This document shows, piece after piece, positions 1 through 10,779 of a DNA stretch of 64,000 bases. This stretch comes from Bacteroides sp. Its GTDB lineage: Bacteria; Bacteroidota; Bacteroidia; Bacteroidales; Bacteroidaceae. Within the stretch, counting starts at the first letter, position 1. The number at the start of each line of letters is the position of its first letter. The notes below the pieces were generated by a model. The model made no database searches. It was not told the DNA's origin and saw only the letters and a list, made by a program, of their open reading frames with translations. The DNA lies in NCBI GenBank assembly GCA_021202275.1, contig JAJQDI010000015.1, forward strand, positions 162,637 through 226,636. Direction: 5' to 3'. Both the position numbers and the translations under genes were made by a program.

Positions 1-1
1 G

Positions 2-748
2 GATATTCTTCAGACATTGGCCATGGATCTGCCCTTCAGCGAAGAAGAATTCCGTACGGGCAACAAAACGGAGATGACTGAGAAGGTATTCGAACTGGCG
101 ATGGACAATTTCAAACGCAAGACGGAAAGACTTTCACAGGTAGCCTTCCCGGTGATCAAACAGGTGTATGAAACACAAGGACAGATGTACGAGAACATCC
201 TGATCCCTATCACTGACGGAAAACGGATGTACAACATATCCTGCAACCTGAAAGCGGCTTATGACAGCGAATGTAAGGAGGTAGTGAAAGCGTTTGAGAA
301 ATCGATCCTGCTGCATGTGATTGACGAATGCTGGAAAGAGAACCTGCGTGAACTGGACGAACTGAAACATTCCGTACAGAACGCGAGCTATGAGCAAAAA
401 GATCCGTTGTTGATCTATAAGCTGGAGTCTGTGACCCTGTTCGATACGATGGTGAACAAGCTGAACAACCAGACGATCTCTATCCTGATGCGCGGACAGA
501 TCCCTATTCAGGATCCGGCACAGGTACGCCAGGCAGCGCCTGAGAGACGGCAGGATATGAGTAAATACAGCGAGCAAAAACAGGACCTGAACAACCTGAA
601 GGATCCGAATCAGGCCGCGGCTGCGCAAAGAGATACGCGTGAGGTCAGACGGGAACCGATACGCAGCGAGAAGACGGTGGGAAGAAACGATCCGTGTCCT
701 TGCGGAAGTGGCAAGAAATTCAAGAACTGCCACGGTCGCGCAGTATAA
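2..748 (+). CDS. secA: SecA preprotein translocase ATPase, C-terminal part (5' truncated by window)
   Basis: The reading frame is open from base 2, so only the last 248 residues or so are present. SecA is the cytosolic ATPase that drives unfolded preproteins through the SecYEG channel. What is visible is the helical scaffold and wing region, a Gln/Asp-rich linker, and the terminal metal-binding motif [14 protein letters not shown] (three Cys and one His), which in SecA binds zinc and contacts SecB or lipids. That terminal motif, together with the preceding VGRNDP, is diagnostic. The gene ends in TAA. It is followed by 418 noncoding bases, so nothing downstream appears co-transcribed. The internal ATG at base 23 is not a start. 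The identity is near certain; the N-terminal motor domains lie outside the window. Confidence 0.96.
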   Translation, partial: DILQTLAMDLPFSEEEFRTGNKTEMTEKVFELAMDNFKRKTERLSQVAFPVIKQVYETQGQMYENILIPITDGKRMYNISCNLKAAYDSECKEVVKAFEKSILLHVIDECWKENLRELDELKHSVQNASYEQKDPLLIYKLESVTLFDTMVNKLNNQTISILMRGQIPIQDPAQVRQAAPERRQDMSKYSEQKQDLNNLKDPNQAAAAQRDTREVRREPIRSEKTVGRNDPCPCGSGKKFKNCHGRAV

Positions 749-1129
749 ACTGACACGGAGGGGGCAGTCTCAAAATAGAAAAATAAGTGTACCTCTCAAT
801 CCCGAAGGGACAATCGATTCCAGACTAGGGGTAAGTATACCCATCAGGCTAAGAAAATCAGCAATTTGTATATTGCATGTTTTTCGCTTGCTGTACCTAC
901 AGTTAACCTCAGCCTGATCCTGTATTCTATCTCAGTCTCTTCTCTGGGTTCCCCAAAGGAGATAGAACCATATAGCCCGGGGTTGCCTTTGGAGAGCGGA
1001 ACGAAAGTGAAGCAAACCAAGGCTACCCCGGGTATATTTATACTCTTTGCTACCCTTATGTATGACATCTTATTCTCCTATTTATAAAAAGATTCAGAGC
1101 TTTTAACAATCAGCTTTATAGAAAAATCG
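749..1129. other. Intergenic region secA to lipoprotein, no gene seen
   Basis: No convincing reading frame is present on either strand. It contains a pyrimidine-rich segment around 920-960 (CTGGGTTCCCCAAAGGAG) that resembles segments near 48510-48540 and 62320-62360, so it may be a worn copy of a dispersed intergenic repeat. Confidence 0.5.
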
Positions 1130-1137
1130 TACATTTG
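1130..1137 (+). promoter_or_regulatory. Bacteroidales -7 box TACATTTG
   Basis: TACATTTG matches TAnnTTTG and lies 30 bases before the lipoprotein ATG at 1167. No clear TTTG box is seen at -33. Confidence 0.6.
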
Positions 1138-1166
1138 TTGTACAAACATTCTTGTACTGAAACAAC

Positions 1167-2270
1167 ATGAAAAAATATTCACACAGTCTGCTCATCTGTT
1201 TTTTCTTTTTAGTTACTTCCTGCCAGACCATAGATCAGCTTTCTATTGATTACCTGGTGCCCTCAGAGGTAAGTTTTCCTCCTGAACTGAGACGGGTAGC
1301 TGTCATCAACAACACCAGCCTGCTGCATACGAATGACGTAATTACGGACTCCCCGGAAAAACTGCCCAATGAGCTGGCCAGACAGACTTCCTATCCGGAG
1401 GGGAACGCCTCCCTGGCCGCCGAAGCCATGGCAGAAAGCATTGCCGAAGAAAATTACTTCGATAAAGTAGTGATCTGCGACTCCACGCTGCGCGCGAACG
1501 ATCGCTTCGCCAGAGAATCTACGCTGAGTAAGGAGGAAGTGATGCAATTGACCCGGGAGCTGGATGTAGACTTTCTGATCTCTCTGGAAAACCTGCAGAT
1601 GAAAGCAGTCAGGATCATACGTTTCGATCCTGTATTCGGAGGCTTCGAAGGGGTGGTGGATGTGAAAGTGTATCCTACCGTAAAAATATATCTCCCTTCC
1701 CGTTCGACACCGATGGTGACCATTGCGTCGAACGATAGTATTTTCTGGCAGGAATTCGGTACTACGGAGCAGAATGTACGTTCCCGCCTGATCTCCAACA
1801 GCCGTCTGGCAGAAGAGGCATCCGTCTTCGCGGGCACGGTGCCGGTTCAGAAACTGATCCCACACTGGAAAACGAGCACCCGGTATCTGTATACAGGAGG
1901 TTCTTCGGCCATGCGCGATGCGTACGTACAATCCCGCAGAGAGAAGTGGGACGAAGCCTACGCACTCTGGCTACAGATCTATGAGAATAAGAAACCGAAA
2001 CAACAGATGAGGGCCGCATACAACATAGCCGTATACTACGAAATGCAGGACGAGATAGAAAAAGCCGAAGAATGGCTGACCCGGGCACAGGAACTTGCGC
2101 GCGACGTGGATAAGGTAGAGAGTAAAAGTGCCGAAAGTGGCAACAGGCTGGAAGCAAGCAGAGTTCCGAATTATGCCATGACTGTCATTTATATGCAGGA
2201 ACTACAGGAGCGGAAAGGACACCTGGCCAAATTAAATATGCAAATGAAGCGTTTTGAGAATGATTTCTGA
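1167..2270 (+). CDS. DUF6340-like lipoprotein with C-terminal TPR-like helices
   Basis: A 367-residue secreted protein. The N-terminus is a lipoprotein signal (hydrophobic run, then LVTSC with the acylated Cys at residue 19), so the mature protein should sit on a membrane facing the periplasm or cell surface. After the Cys it resembles Bacteroidales DUF6340 proteins (TIDQLSIDYLVP, then RRVAVINN). Residues about 245-320 form paired helices with alternating Ala, Tyr and acidic residues, like tetratricopeptide repeats, and suggest a protein-binding role. It has its own promoter and is probably monocistronic; the next gene begins 58 bases later behind another -7 box. The biochemical function is not known. 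The family assignment is from memory of the N-terminal motif and is moderately secure. Confidence 0.8.
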   Translation: MKKYSHSLLICFFFLVTSCQTIDQLSIDYLVPSEVSFPPELRRVAVINNTSLLHTNDVITDSPEKLPNELARQTSYPEGNASLAAEAMAESIAEENYFDKVVICDSTLRANDRFARESTLSKEEVMQLTRELDVDFLISLENLQMKAVRIIRFDPVFGGFEGVVDVKVYPTVKIYLPSRSTPMVTIASNDSIFWQEFGTTEQNVRSRLISNSRLAEEASVFAGTVPVQKLIPHWKTSTRYLYTGGSSAMRDAYVQSRREKWDEAYALWLQIYENKKPKQQMRAAYNIAVYYEMQDEIEKAEEWLTRAQELARDVDKVESKSAESGNRLEASRVPNYAMTVIYMQELQERKGHLAKLNMQMKRFENDF

Positions 2271-2297
2271 AAAAGAGAGTGACATTAACTTTTTTTA

Positions 2298-2305
2298 TAC
2301 CTTTG
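2298..2305 (+). promoter_or_regulatory. Bacteroidales -7 box TACCTTTG
   Basis: TACCTTTG matches TAnnTTTG and lies 23 bases before the ATG at 2329, giving the small acidic gene its own promoter. Confidence 0.6.
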
Positions 2306-2328
2306 GAGTAGAAAAATAAAAACGTCCC

Positions 2329-2775
2329 ATGAAGCTGAATATTTCCTCACAAACACTGATACAACAAGCCATCCGGAATGCAGTGGGCAGATCCGGCAAC
2401 GATGTCGTCCCCTCTGTCATTACGGACATCCATCTCCAGCCCAACCCCATAAACGGAGAGTTGATTATTATGGATGATGATGATTCGATCGTACAGCAGA
2501 CAGTTATTGAGGAATGGATCGATTATCAGGGAAAAGATTTCTATAAAAGAGCGGAAGCGTTACTGCGCGCTCTATTGATACAGATGAAGGAGGCAGGAGA
2601 GTTTGATCAGACCTCTATTCTCAACCCATTTACTTTCGTACTCATAGATGAAGATAAAGAGACGATAACAGACCTGCTGCTTATTGATGACGATACGATC
2701 GTGGTCAACGAAGAACTGCTGAAAGGTTTGGATGAGGAGTTGAACAGCTTCCTGAAAAACCTCCTGGAGAACTGA
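2329..2775 (+). CDS. Conserved small acidic protein of unknown function
   Basis: A 148-residue soluble protein with no signal peptide or membrane segment. It is strongly acidic, with clusters such as MDDDDS and DEDKE, and ends in an acidic amphipathic helix (EELLKGLDEELNSFLKNLLEN). I do not recognise a named domain. Reasons to accept it as a real gene: a good -7 box 23 bases upstream of the ATG, uniform codon use, and a strong terminator 49 bases after the stop. It stands alone between a lipoprotein gene and a convergent histidine kinase gene, so the neighbourhood does not suggest a function. Confidence 0.8.
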   Translation: MKLNISSQTLIQQAIRNAVGRSGNDVVPSVITDIHLQPNPINGELIIMDDDDSIVQQTVIEEWIDYQGKDFYKRAEALLRALLIQMKEAGEFDQTSILNPFTFVLIDEDKETITDLLLIDDDTIVVNEELLKGLDEELNSFLKNLLEN

Positions 2776-2823
2776 GAAGTATCTGCGGGCCTCTTTCCGG
2801 GATTGAATCCATACCCTATATAT

Positions 2824-2871
2824 TACCCCGTTTTTGAACATCTTTTTTCAAAAACGGGGTAATTCTTTTTT
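2824..2871 (+). terminator. Rho-independent terminator after the small acidic gene
   Basis: A perfect 15-bp stem (TACCCCGTTTTTGAA pairing with its complement at 2847-2861) with an 8-base loop is followed by ATTCTTTTTT. The rest of the gap to 3168 (about 300 bases) holds nothing recognisable. Confidence 0.9.
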
Positions 2872-3168
2872 ACTCTTATAAAAATAAATCTTACCATGAG
2901 AAATATCCGGAAAAAGCCAGGGCAACCGTATCCCCATCATAACTTATTACTAAGTAAGCAGGATAATTCCTGACTATATCTAATTGTATGGCATGTAAAA
3001 CTACCTTGTATAGGGATTGTGCAACCCGGACAAATACAGGTCCAACACCGGAGCAGACATCTTATGTTTGGTTCATTTAGCGAATAAGCTTCTATCATTT
3101 AATGATCAGGGGGAGCAAACCACCTATCCACTTTCCGGGATATGCTCTTTCCAGAAGAATACTATATG

Positions 3169-5451
3169 TTATGACAGATCTGCCGGGGCCTTAGGCAAGG
3201 TGAACCAGAAACGACATCCGCGTCCTCCTCTGCCCTCACTCACACCGATCCGTCCTCCCAATTGTTCCACAATACCTTTACAGATAGGCAAGCCAAGTCC
3301 GGTACCGGGAACGAAGTCGTGAAGTTTAACAAAACGTTCAAAGACAGAGTCCCGCTGATTTTCAGGAATGCCCAGGCCGGTATCGTTTACATAGAACTCT
3401 ACCTCTTTATCCAGCACCTTGTATCCGAGCGTGATCTCTCCCGCATCCGTAAATTTAAGGGCATTGTTTATGAAATTGGAAAAGACCTGCCTCAATGGAT
3501 TCATACAGCCTGTTACCTTACATTCCGGCAAGTCTTCTTCCAGTACGATCTGTACTTCCGCCGTATTCTTAGAAGCATACTGTTGTACCACATCCCGGCA
3601 CATCGGATAGGCATCTATCCCGGAAAGCGCGAAATCGATGCGTCCCGACTCTATTTTCGCGATGTCCAGCACATCGGAAATAATTTGCAGGAGCAGTTCA
3701 TTGTTCTTCTTGATAATGCGCATATACTGTTCTCCCTCTTCGGGATTCTCTCCGAGCATCAGCAACTCGGAAAAACCGATGATCGCATTCAGAGGGGTAC
3801 GTATCTCATGACTCATATTGGCCAGGAACGCAGATTTAAGCCGGTTTGCCTCTTCGGCCTTCTCCTTGGCGATCTGCAATTTGCTTTGGGTGTCTTTCAA
3901 TTCTGTAATATCGTATGTGATACAAGCCACTTCGATGACTCTCTCCTGCGGACGATAGTCCTGTACCAGGAAGTTGAGATTGGTCCAGGTATATTCTCCG
4001 TCCGGACGACAGACTCTGACCTCGATCTTTATCATATCCGTCTCTCCGGAAAGCGTCTCTTCACGCAGCAACAGCAACTTCTCCCTATCTTCGGGATGCA
4101 GATGAGAATAGATGCCTAAGATAGCTGATAAAGGGGTACTCTCCTCTTCTCCGATATTACGGTACCATGTATTTTGCGCATACCCCTCTTTGGTCAATAC
4201 ATTGAAATACGCATATCCTACCTGCGCCTGCTCTCCTGCCATCCGGAAGAAACTCTCAAATTCACGGATCTTATTCTTGGCTTTATTCTCTTCCGTACGG
4301 TCAAAGACAACCGCCAGATAGTAGATGAGTTGTCCTTTGACATCATGTATAATGGTAAAGTTACCTTCCAGGTCGATGATTCCCTGCTTTTTAGATGTTT
4401 TGAAGTAAGCACCCACTTTGGAGAAGTCAAATTTACGGGAAAATTCCACATACTTATCTCTTTCCAGCTTTTCCAGAAATTCCTGATCCAGATTGGGATT
4501 ATCGAACAGGCTTACCCCCAGTACATCCTCTTTGGAAGAAATACCTAACACATCCATCTGCCGCTGGTTGAGTTCGATGAGAATTCCTTTGTCATTGTAA
4601 ACCTCTATCCCCACCGGAATGTTACTGTACACCCGGCGAAGCAATTTCTCACTCTGATCCAGCGCGTCGGTAGCCCTGACCTGATTGCTTACATCGAAAA
4701 ACAGCACCACCAGTTCCTCTTCATCCGCTTTGTAAAGCATACACTGACAATACCTGCCACTCTTTTTAAAGAAAGTTGTAAACTCGCTGTGCGATTCTTT
4801 CATTGCGGTAAGCATAGCATCGGATTGCTGGGGAACATTGATCCCCAGTTCACGCGCGGTCTTTCCGATACTTTCCGAGGCGCTCCGCCCCAGAAAATCC
4901 GCTCCGGTAGGGTTGATATCTACCAGCAGGTAATCCACCACCTGCTGGTCCGTATAAGAAAGAAGATGGACACGCATATATCCCACAGGAATATACTGGA
5001 GCAGGTTGTGAATGTGTCTGGTTCTCTCCACAAGCGTATGGAACCTGTTATGATCTTCTCGCACTTCAAGGTCTTCAGGTGCCACTTTATCTATGACTTT
5101 GGTAAATCCGGTAGCAGCGGCAAGATGTCCGTTTGCATCAGTTTCTACCTCCACAAGTTCAGATCTTATCCAGAGTTCGCCCCGTATGGTATGGACCGGG
5201 AACGCCTCTTTATAGATATTCGTTGTCAGAGAGTGCATGAACTGTTTATTCACAAGAAGGCGGTAATCTTCCCGGATCAACTGAATAAAATCCGCATAAC
5301 TGACCACATTTCCGTTCAGGCCGAATAGCCTTGCCAGATAGTCTGAACAATAGAACGTTTTGTTTTCCAGGTTGGCTCTCCACCAACCCATATCAGCCTG
5401 CTCCATCATTTTATGGAGTAAACGATTTTCTTTCACCGCATCTTTTTTCAC
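3169..5451 (-). CDS. Soluble multi-PAS sensor histidine kinase
   Basis: A 760-residue kinase without signal peptide or transmembrane segments, so it senses an intracellular signal. The first 520 residues contain about four PAS-like domains (a [22 protein letters not shown] start is typical of PAS/PAC sensors, and a PAC-like stretch ends [10 protein letters not shown]). A short coiled coil leads into the catalytic core: H box SHEIRTPLN with the phosphorylated His at residue 548, N box NFINNALKF near 659-667, DTGLGIP near 690 and GTGLGLPI near 716. The protein ends right after the ATPase domain, so there is no receiver domain and no adjacent response regulator; the partner must be elsewhere. 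It has a good promoter 86 bases upstream and appears monocistronic. Confidence 0.92.
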   Translation of the reverse strand: MKKDAVKENRLLHKMMEQADMGWWRANLENKTFYCSDYLARLFGLNGNVVSYADFIQLIREDYRLLVNKQFMHSLTTNIYKEAFPVHTIRGELWIRSELVEVETDANGHLAAATGFTKVIDKVAPEDLEVREDHNRFHTLVERTRHIHNLLQYIPVGYMRVHLLSYTDQQVVDYLLVDINPTGADFLGRSASESIGKTARELGINVPQQSDAMLTAMKESHSEFTTFFKKSGRYCQCMLYKADEEELVVLFFDVSNQVRATDALDQSEKLLRRVYSNIPVGIEVYNDKGILIELNQRQMDVLGISSKEDVLGVSLFDNPNLDQEFLEKLERDKYVEFSRKFDFSKVGAYFKTSKKQGIIDLEGNFTIIHDVKGQLIYYLAVVFDRTEENKAKNKIREFESFFRMAGEQAQVGYAYFNVLTKEGYAQNTWYRNIGEEESTPLSAILGIYSHLHPEDREKLLLLREETLSGETDMIKIEVRVCRPDGEYTWTNLNFLVQDYRPQERVIEVACITYDITELKDTQSKLQIAKEKAEEANRLKSAFLANMSHEIRTPLNAIIGFSELLMLGENPEEGEQYMRIIKKNNELLLQIISDVLDIAKIESGRIDFALSGIDAYPMCRDVVQQYASKNTAEVQIVLEEDLPECKVTGCMNPLRQVFSNFINNALKFTDAGEITLGYKVLDKEVEFYVNDTGLGIPENQRDSVFERFVKLHDFVPGTGLGLPICKGIVEQLGGRIGVSEGRGGRGCRFWFTLPKAPADLS

Positions 5452-5536
5452 AACAGGGTAGTCTTTTATGAGTATACACCAGACCTCTTTCTACAAAATC
5501 AGAATAACAGCGAAGAGGTTGTCAAAGGTTATGAGC

Positions 5537-5568
5537 CAAATATAGGTATAATCTATGCACAGGCCAAA
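5537..5568 (-). promoter_or_regulatory. Full Bacteroidales promoter for the PAS kinase
   Basis: On the minus strand, TTTG at 5568-5565 and TATATTTG at 5544-5537 are separated by 20 bases, matching the consensus TTTG-N19-21-TAnnTTTG. Transcription would start near 5530, giving a leader of about 80 bases. This is one of the two best promoters in the window. Confidence 0.8.
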
Positions 5569-5722
5569 CATTTTTTTGTTTTTTCTTACACCGTTTTCGC
5601 AGACAAACAGAGATTGTCTTCATATGGCAGATCACGATCTATTATAGTACACCTTTTCTGTGATACAATCTATATATGGGCATTCGTTACTCACATGTAG
5701 GAAGAGTTCAGGGGATTTTGAG

Positions 5723-5758
5723 CAAAAAAAGAGGTAATCTCATAGTGAAATTACCTCT
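5723..5758 (-). terminator. Rho-independent terminator after valS
   Basis: Read on the minus strand, GAGGTAA pairs with TTACCTC around a 13-base loop and is followed by a run of seven T, 30 bases past the valS stop. Confidence 0.85.
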
Positions 5759-5788
5759 TACTCCTTATTATTTATTGAATCCTGATAC

Positions 5789-8425
5789 CTATACCTGTCC
5801 CCTCTTTTTGAGAGCCGCCAGAGTTTCCTGTAGGGAACGGATAATACTTTCCGCGTCGGCCTGTTTTTTACGTTCCAGTTCGATCACCGTAGCCGGAGCA
5901 TTGCTGACAAATTTCTCATTACTCAGTTTTTTCATGACCCCCTGTAAAAAACCTTGTTTGTGTGTAAGTTCCGCTTCCAGACGACTGATCTCCGCTTCCA
6001 CATCGATCATGTTACCCAGAGGTACGGCAAATTCAGTGGTACCGACCATAAACGAAGCAGAACCTTCTGCCTTATTCTCCACCACAGAGATAGAGGAGAG
6101 GTTGCATAATTTAGAGATCACCTCTCCGAATCCGGCCACCGGATCGTTCCCGATGATCTCCAGAGACAACGCCTCTTTCTGTGGTATATTCTTCTGCAAA
6201 CGTATGCTGCGGATGTTACTGATCACCTCCTTCACTACTTCGAATTGCTTCAACAGATCCTTATCCGCGTGCGTATGCATATCCATGTTCTGTACCATCA
6301 GGCTCTCTCCCTCTTCACGCAGATACATCTGCTGCCAGAGCTCTTCCGTGATAAAAGGCATAAAAGGATGCAATAGCTTGAGAAGCCCTTCGAAATAACA
6401 GAGCGTAGCCGTGTAAGTAGCTCCGTCGATCGGTTGTCCGTAAGCCGGCTTGATCAACTCCAGATACCACGAAGAGAACTCGTCCCAGAACAACTTATAT
6501 ATCATCATCAACGCTTCACTCAACCTGTATTTGCCAAACAGATCGGCTACCTCCGCCGCCGTATCGTTCAGTATCGAATCGAACCACCGCATGGCAATCT
6601 GATTGGTGACCGGGGTCTGCAGGTTCGCATCTACCCGCCATCCTTTGATCAGCCGGAAAGCGTTCCAGATCTTATTGTTGAAGTTACGTCCCTGCTCGCA
6701 AAGGGATACATCGAACAGGATATCATTGCCTGCCGGGGCAGACAACATCATTCCCATACGCACCCCGTCGGCCCCGTATGTATCGATCAGTTCCAGCGGA
6801 TCGGGTGAGTTGCCCAGAGACTTCGACATCTTCCGGCCCTGTTTGTCTCTTACGATCCCTGTAAAATATACATTCCGGAAAGGCATCTCTCCTTCATACT
6901 CATAACCGGCCATGATCATACGCGCTACCCAGAAAAAGATAATATCCGGCGCGGTCACCAGGTCACTTGTCGGGTAATAGTAACGCATCTCCTCGTTACC
7001 GGGATGGTTGATCCCGTCGAACAGAGAGATAGGCCACAGCCACGACGAGAACCAGGTATCCAGACAGTCTTCGTCCTGACGGAGTTCGGCCAGTGTCAAG
7101 TCCTCATTTCCGGTCTTCTCACGGGCCAGTTGTACAGCCTCTTCCGGCGTAGCCGCCACCACAAAACCTCCTTCGGGCAGGAAGTAGGCAGGGATCCGGT
7201 GTCCCCACCAGAGCTGACGGCTGATACACCAGTCTTTGATGTTCTCCATCCAGTGACGATAGATATTCTTATATTTAACGGGATAGAAATGCAATTCATC
7301 TTTCATTACCGGTTCCAGAGCGATCTTCGCCAGATGTTCCATCTTCAGGAACCACTGCATAGAGAGTTTGGGTTCGATCACCACATGGGTACGCTCGGAA
7401 TAGCCTACTTTATTGGTATAGTCTTCTACTTTCTCCAGCAATCCGGCGGCTTCCAGGTCCTTGACGATCTGTTTGCGCACCTCAAAACGATCCATACCTA
7501 CATACAGGCCCGCGGCCTCACTAAGGGTACCGTCATCGTTAAAGATATCAATGCTGGGCAGGTTGTATTTCTCACCCAGCACATAATCGTTCGCGTCATG
7601 GGCAGGAGTCACTTTCAGACAGCCGGTTCCAAACTCGATATCCACATACTCATCTTCGATCACCGGAACGACCCGACCTACCAGAGGTACGATCACCTTC
7701 TTTCCGTGCAGATACCTGTTCTTCGGATCTTCGGGATTGATACACATGGCCGTATCTCCCATGATCGTCTCCGGGCGTGTGGTAGCCACCACTGCGTAAC
7801 CCTCTTCGCCTTCGATCCGGTAACGCAGGTAATACAGCTTGCCGTGCTCCTCTTTATAAATCACCTCTTCATCGGAAAGAGCGGTCAGCGCCTTGGGATC
7901 CCAGTTCACCATACGCACTCCCCGGTAGATCAGTCCTTTGTTATAGAGATCCACAAAGACTTTCAGTACACTCTCACTACGCTTTTCATCCATGGTGAAG
8001 GCCGTACGTTCCCAGTCGCAGGAGGCACCCAGCCGACGCAACTGTTTCAGGATAATGCCTCCGTGCTCATCGGTCCACTCCCAAGCATGACGCAGGAACT
8101 CTTCCCGTGTCAGGTCTGTCTTACGGATGCCCTGTTCGGCCAGGCGATTCACCACCTTGGCCTCCGTGGCAATGGAAGCATGGTCGGTACCCGGTACCCA
8201 ACAGGCGTTTTTTCCCTCCATACGGGCACGGCGCACCAGGATATCTTGTATGGTATTGTTCAGCATATGTCCCATGTGCAACACACCGGTGACGTTGGGC
8301 GGCGGGATGACCACGGTATAGGGTTCGCGATCGTCAGGTTTCGAACTGAACAGCCTGTGCTGCATCCAATACTCGTACCACTTGCCTTCCACATCAGCGG
8401 GATTGTACTTGCTTGCTAATTCCAT
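5789..8425 (-). CDS. valS: Valyl-tRNA synthetase
   Basis: An 878-residue cytosolic class I aminoacyl-tRNA synthetase that charges tRNA-Val. Order of parts: Rossmann fold with the HIGH-type signature HMGH at residues 50-53 inside [13 protein letters not shown]; the large CP1 editing insertion that hydrolyses Thr-tRNA; KMSKS at 532-536; anticodon-binding helical domain; C-terminal coiled coil from about residue 810 ([15 protein letters not shown]). This order and length are those of bacterial ValS rather than IleRS or LeuRS. The stop codon is TAG, followed six codons later by TAA, so TAG clearly serves as a normal terminator in this genome. A -7 box lies 41 bases upstream. It is monocistronic and has a strong terminator. 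Confidence 0.98.
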   Translation of the reverse strand: MELASKYNPADVEGKWYEYWMQHRLFSSKPDDREPYTVVIPPPNVTGVLHMGHMLNNTIQDILVRRARMEGKNACWVPGTDHASIATEAKVVNRLAEQGIRKTDLTREEFLRHAWEWTDEHGGIILKQLRRLGASCDWERTAFTMDEKRSESVLKVFVDLYNKGLIYRGVRMVNWDPKALTALSDEEVIYKEEHGKLYYLRYRIEGEEGYAVVATTRPETIMGDTAMCINPEDPKNRYLHGKKVIVPLVGRVVPVIEDEYVDIEFGTGCLKVTPAHDANDYVLGEKYNLPSIDIFNDDGTLSEAAGLYVGMDRFEVRKQIVKDLEAAGLLEKVEDYTNKVGYSERTHVVIEPKLSMQWFLKMEHLAKIALEPVMKDELHFYPVKYKNIYRHWMENIKDWCISRQLWWGHRIPAYFLPEGGFVVAATPEEAVQLAREKTGNEDLTLAELRQDEDCLDTWFSSWLWPISLFDGINHPGNEEMRYYYPTSDLVTAPDIIFFWVARMIMAGYEYEGEMPFRNVYFTGIVRDKQGRKMSKSLGNSPDPLELIDTYGADGVRMGMMLSAPAGNDILFDVSLCEQGRNFNNKIWNAFRLIKGWRVDANLQTPVTNQIAMRWFDSILNDTAAEVADLFGKYRLSEALMMIYKLFWDEFSSWYLELIKPAYGQPIDGATYTATLCYFEGLLKLLHPFMPFITEELWQQMYLREEGESLMVQNMDMHTHADKDLLKQFEVVKEVISNIRSIRLQKNIPQKEALSLEIIGNDPVAGFGEVISKLCNLSSISVVENKAEGSASFMVGTTEFAVPLGNMIDVEAEISRLEAELTHKQGFLQGVMKKLSNEKFVSNAPATVIELERKKQADAESIIRSLQETLAALKKRGQV

Positions 8426-8465
8426 TTTTTCTTTGTTACTTTTATAACTAATTCTTTTGAGGATG

Positions 8466-8473
8466 CAAAATTA
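8466..8473 (-). promoter_or_regulatory. -7 box TAATTTTG for valS
   Basis: The minus-strand reading TAATTTTG matches TAnnTTTG, 41 bases upstream of the valS ATG. No convincing -33 TTTG is seen. Confidence 0.55.
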
Positions 8474-8847
8474 CAAATTAAAAATCAGATTTTTCCACTT
8501 TCCTGCTCAATCCGTATCCGGAAAGAGAGTTAATATCCTTCACAGAGAGCTATCGCACAAAAAAAGGCAGTTATAGACAACCCATCTTGAATGACCGGTC
8601 CCATCAGGATCCTGTGTTCTGTTTGTACGACTACTTCCGCATACATATGCGTGAATAAAAAATAAAACAGCAAAATCCTGACAGCTACCCGGAAGTTGTC
8701 TCCTTTGCATGCGTTGCTTTATGAACCAACCTGGAATGCCATCTTTTACGGGTATAGACCGGAAGAGTATACCTGAAATCTATGGGATCTATTGAGAGTC
8801 CTGCAAAAAAATATGCCATAAAACCTGCGCAGACCCTAAGTTTTATC
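8474..8847. other. Intergenic region valS to DUF3810 gene, no gene seen
   Basis: A divergent spacer of about 370 bases. An open frame from 8782 runs into the downstream gene, but it overlaps the promoter of that gene and is not counted as coding. No repeat or hairpin stood out. Confidence 0.5.
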
Positions 8848-8855
8848 TATTTTTG
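8848..8855 (+). promoter_or_regulatory. -7 box TATTTTTG before the DUF3810 gene
   Basis: The box lies 23 bases upstream of the ATG at 8878. It decides the start: the longer frame opening at 8782 would place this promoter inside the coding region. Confidence 0.6.
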
Positions 8856-8877
8856 CTTTGGAAAAGAAATCGTTTTC

Positions 8878-9978
8878 ATGGATATAAAGAAGGTCAGGAA
8901 CATCAGATATATCACCTGGGGATGCCTGTTGGCTGTCGTGTGGGCCGTACAGCTTATCCCCGGCTGGGGGGAAGGCTATGCCAGGTATATCTACCCTCCG
9001 GTATGCAGGTTCCTCTCTTTCTTCTCTTCCTGGTTCCCTTTCCCGGTAGGCGATCTTTTTATTTTCCTGAGCATCCTGTTTGTGTGTCTGTATCCTTGCT
9101 ACGGAGCGTGGAAAAAGCACGGATGGAAAAAGATCCTCCGCAGGGAAGCAGAATATCTGGTGGGGGTATATGTATGGTTTTATCTGGCCTGGGGACTCAA
9201 TTATTCCCAGGACTCTTTTTACAAACGTACCGGTATCACCTACATCCCTTACTCGGAAGAACAATTCCTTGCCTTCTGCCATCATTACATCGAAACGCTC
9301 AACAGCCACTGGATGGTGATCGGACATCCGGATAAGGAAGGGATACGCCGGGAAATAAAAAAACAATATGGCCTTCACGGAAAAGAACTGGGTATACGCG
9401 TTTCTGCCCACTCCCTGCCCTCCAATAAGGAGATGCTTTTCAGCTCTTTCATCTCCAAGGTAGGAGTGCTGGGATATATGGGGCCTTTCTTCTGTGAATA
9501 TAACCTCAACAAAGAACTTTTGCCGGTACAGTTCCCAGCAACGTACGCGCACGAACTGGCACACTTCCTGGGTATCTCCGGAGAAGCAGAAGCCAATTTC
9601 TATGCCTATCAGGTGTGTACCCGCTCCCAGGATCAGGGCATTCGGTTTTGCGGATATTTCTCTATTCTGAACTACCTGCTGGGGAATGCTTACCGGTTGC
9701 TCGACGAAGAGTCATACAAAGAGTTGTTCGAAGCGATCCGCCCCGAGATCATCGAACTGGCCCGGTACAAACAAGCATACTGGGAACAACGCTATAGCCC
9801 GGTCATAGGGAGTATACAAAAATGGATATACGACCTCTATCTGCGCGGCAACAAGATTGAAAGCGGAAGAAAGAATTACTCGGAAGTGATCGGACTGCTT
9901 CTTTCTTACGAGGCACGACAACACACACAGACTGCCGCGGAAGAGAATAGAGAGCACGACTCTGCAACAGAACCATAA
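8878..9978 (+). CDS. DUF3810 membrane protein with HExxH metalloprotease motif
   Basis: A 366-residue integral membrane protein. Three hydrophobic segments (about residues 11-28, 58-75 and 93-107) are followed by a soluble C-terminal domain carrying HELAH at 225-229 and downstream acidic residues (GEAEAN, 235-240). This is the arrangement of a zinc-dependent gluzincin-type peptidase, in which the two His and a later Glu hold the metal. Bacteroidota proteins with this layout are grouped as DUF3810. Activity is inferred from the motif; no substrate is known. The ATG at 8878 is preferred because the -7 box precedes it. mazG follows 15 bases after the stop, so the two are probably co-transcribed. 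Confidence 0.85.
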   Translation: MDIKKVRNIRYITWGCLLAVVWAVQLIPGWGEGYARYIYPPVCRFLSFFSSWFPFPVGDLFIFLSILFVCLYPCYGAWKKHGWKKILRREAEYLVGVYVWFYLAWGLNYSQDSFYKRTGITYIPYSEEQFLAFCHHYIETLNSHWMVIGHPDKEGIRREIKKQYGLHGKELGIRVSAHSLPSNKEMLFSSFISKVGVLGYMGPFFCEYNLNKELLPVQFPATYAHELAHFLGISGEAEANFYAYQVCTRSQDQGIRFCGYFSILNYLLGNAYRLLDEESYKELFEAIRPEIIELARYKQAYWEQRYSPVIGSIQKWIYDLYLRGNKIESGRKNYSEVIGLLLSYEARQHTQTAAEENREHDSATEP

Positions 9979-9993
9979 CAAATAAATGATAGC

Positions 9994-10779
9994 ATGCATT
10001 CAAGAGAAGAAAAAAAAGAGGCCTTCGGGCGTTTCCTGGACATTCTGGACGAACTGCGGGAAAAATGCCCCTGGGACCGGAAACAGACCAACGAGAGTCT
10101 GCGCCCCAATACTGTAGAAGAGGTGTACGAACTTTGTGACGCCATCATCCGCAGCGACAAACAGGAGATATGTAAAGAACTGGGTGACGTATTGTTGCAT
10201 GTAGCTTTTTACGCGAAGATCGGTGAGGAAAAAGGAGACTTTGATATCAAGGATGTCTGTGATAAACTATGTGACAAGCTGATCTTCCGGCATCCACATG
10301 TCTTCGGAGAAGAAAAAGCCTCTACTGCCGGAGAAGTATCAGAAAACTGGGAGCAGCTCAAATTAAGAGAAAAAGGGGGAAACAAAACCGTGTTGAGTGG
10401 AGTACCTGCCGCACTGCCTGCCCTGATCAAAGCCTACCGCATACAGGACAAAGCCCGGAATGTAGGATTTGACTGGGAACAGAAAGAGGATGTGTGGGAA
10501 AAAGTAAAAGAGGAGTTTGAAGAGCTGAAAGAAGAGATCGGACACTTAGATAAAGAAAAAGCGGAAGCGGAATTCGGCGATCTTTTTTTTAGTATGATCA
10601 ACGCGGCGCGCTTGTATGGCATCAATCCGGACAACGCACTGGAAAGAACCAATCAGAAATTCATCCGCCGGTTCAATTACCTGGAGCAGAAAACGTCAGA
10701 AGCAGGAAAGAGCCTGAAAGAGATGACACTGGAAGAGATGGATCGCTATTGGAACGAAGCGAAAAAGCAGGGGCTTTGA
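9994..10779 (+). CDS. mazG: Nucleoside triphosphate pyrophosphohydrolase MazG
   Basis: A 261-residue cytosolic enzyme that hydrolyses (d)NTPs to NMP and PPi, a house-cleaning activity. Two MazG all-alpha repeats can be seen: the first has the family signature CPWDRKQTNESLRPNTVEE near residues 25-44 and the metal-binding acidic helices EEVYELCDAI and KELGDVLLHVAFYA; the second contains a degenerate set (EEFEELKEE, then EAEFGDLFFSMINAARL). The length is normal for full-length MazG. It is the second gene of a two-gene unit with the DUF3810 peptidase; no functional link between them is known to me. Confidence 0.96.
   Translation: MHSREEKKEAFGRFLDILDELREKCPWDRKQTNESLRPNTVEEVYELCDAIIRSDKQEICKELGDVLLHVAFYAKIGEEKGDFDIKDVCDKLCDKLIFRHPHVFGEEKASTAGEVSENWEQLKLREKGGNKTVLSGVPAALPALIKAYRIQDKARNVGFDWEQKEDVWEKVKEEFEELKEEIGHLDKEKAEAEFGDLFFSMINAARLYGINPDNALERTNQKFIRRFNYLEQKTSEAGKSLKEMTLEEMDRYWNEAKKQGL

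Noticed and set aside
7004..8419. A 471-codon open frame on the plus strand opposite valS
   Set aside because: It is the shadow of the conserved valS coding sequence, with no start signal or recognisable domain.
8782..8877. Upstream start for the DUF3810 gene
   Set aside because: The longer frame contains the TATTTTTG promoter box and no membrane-protein-like sequence, so the ATG at 8878 is preferred.
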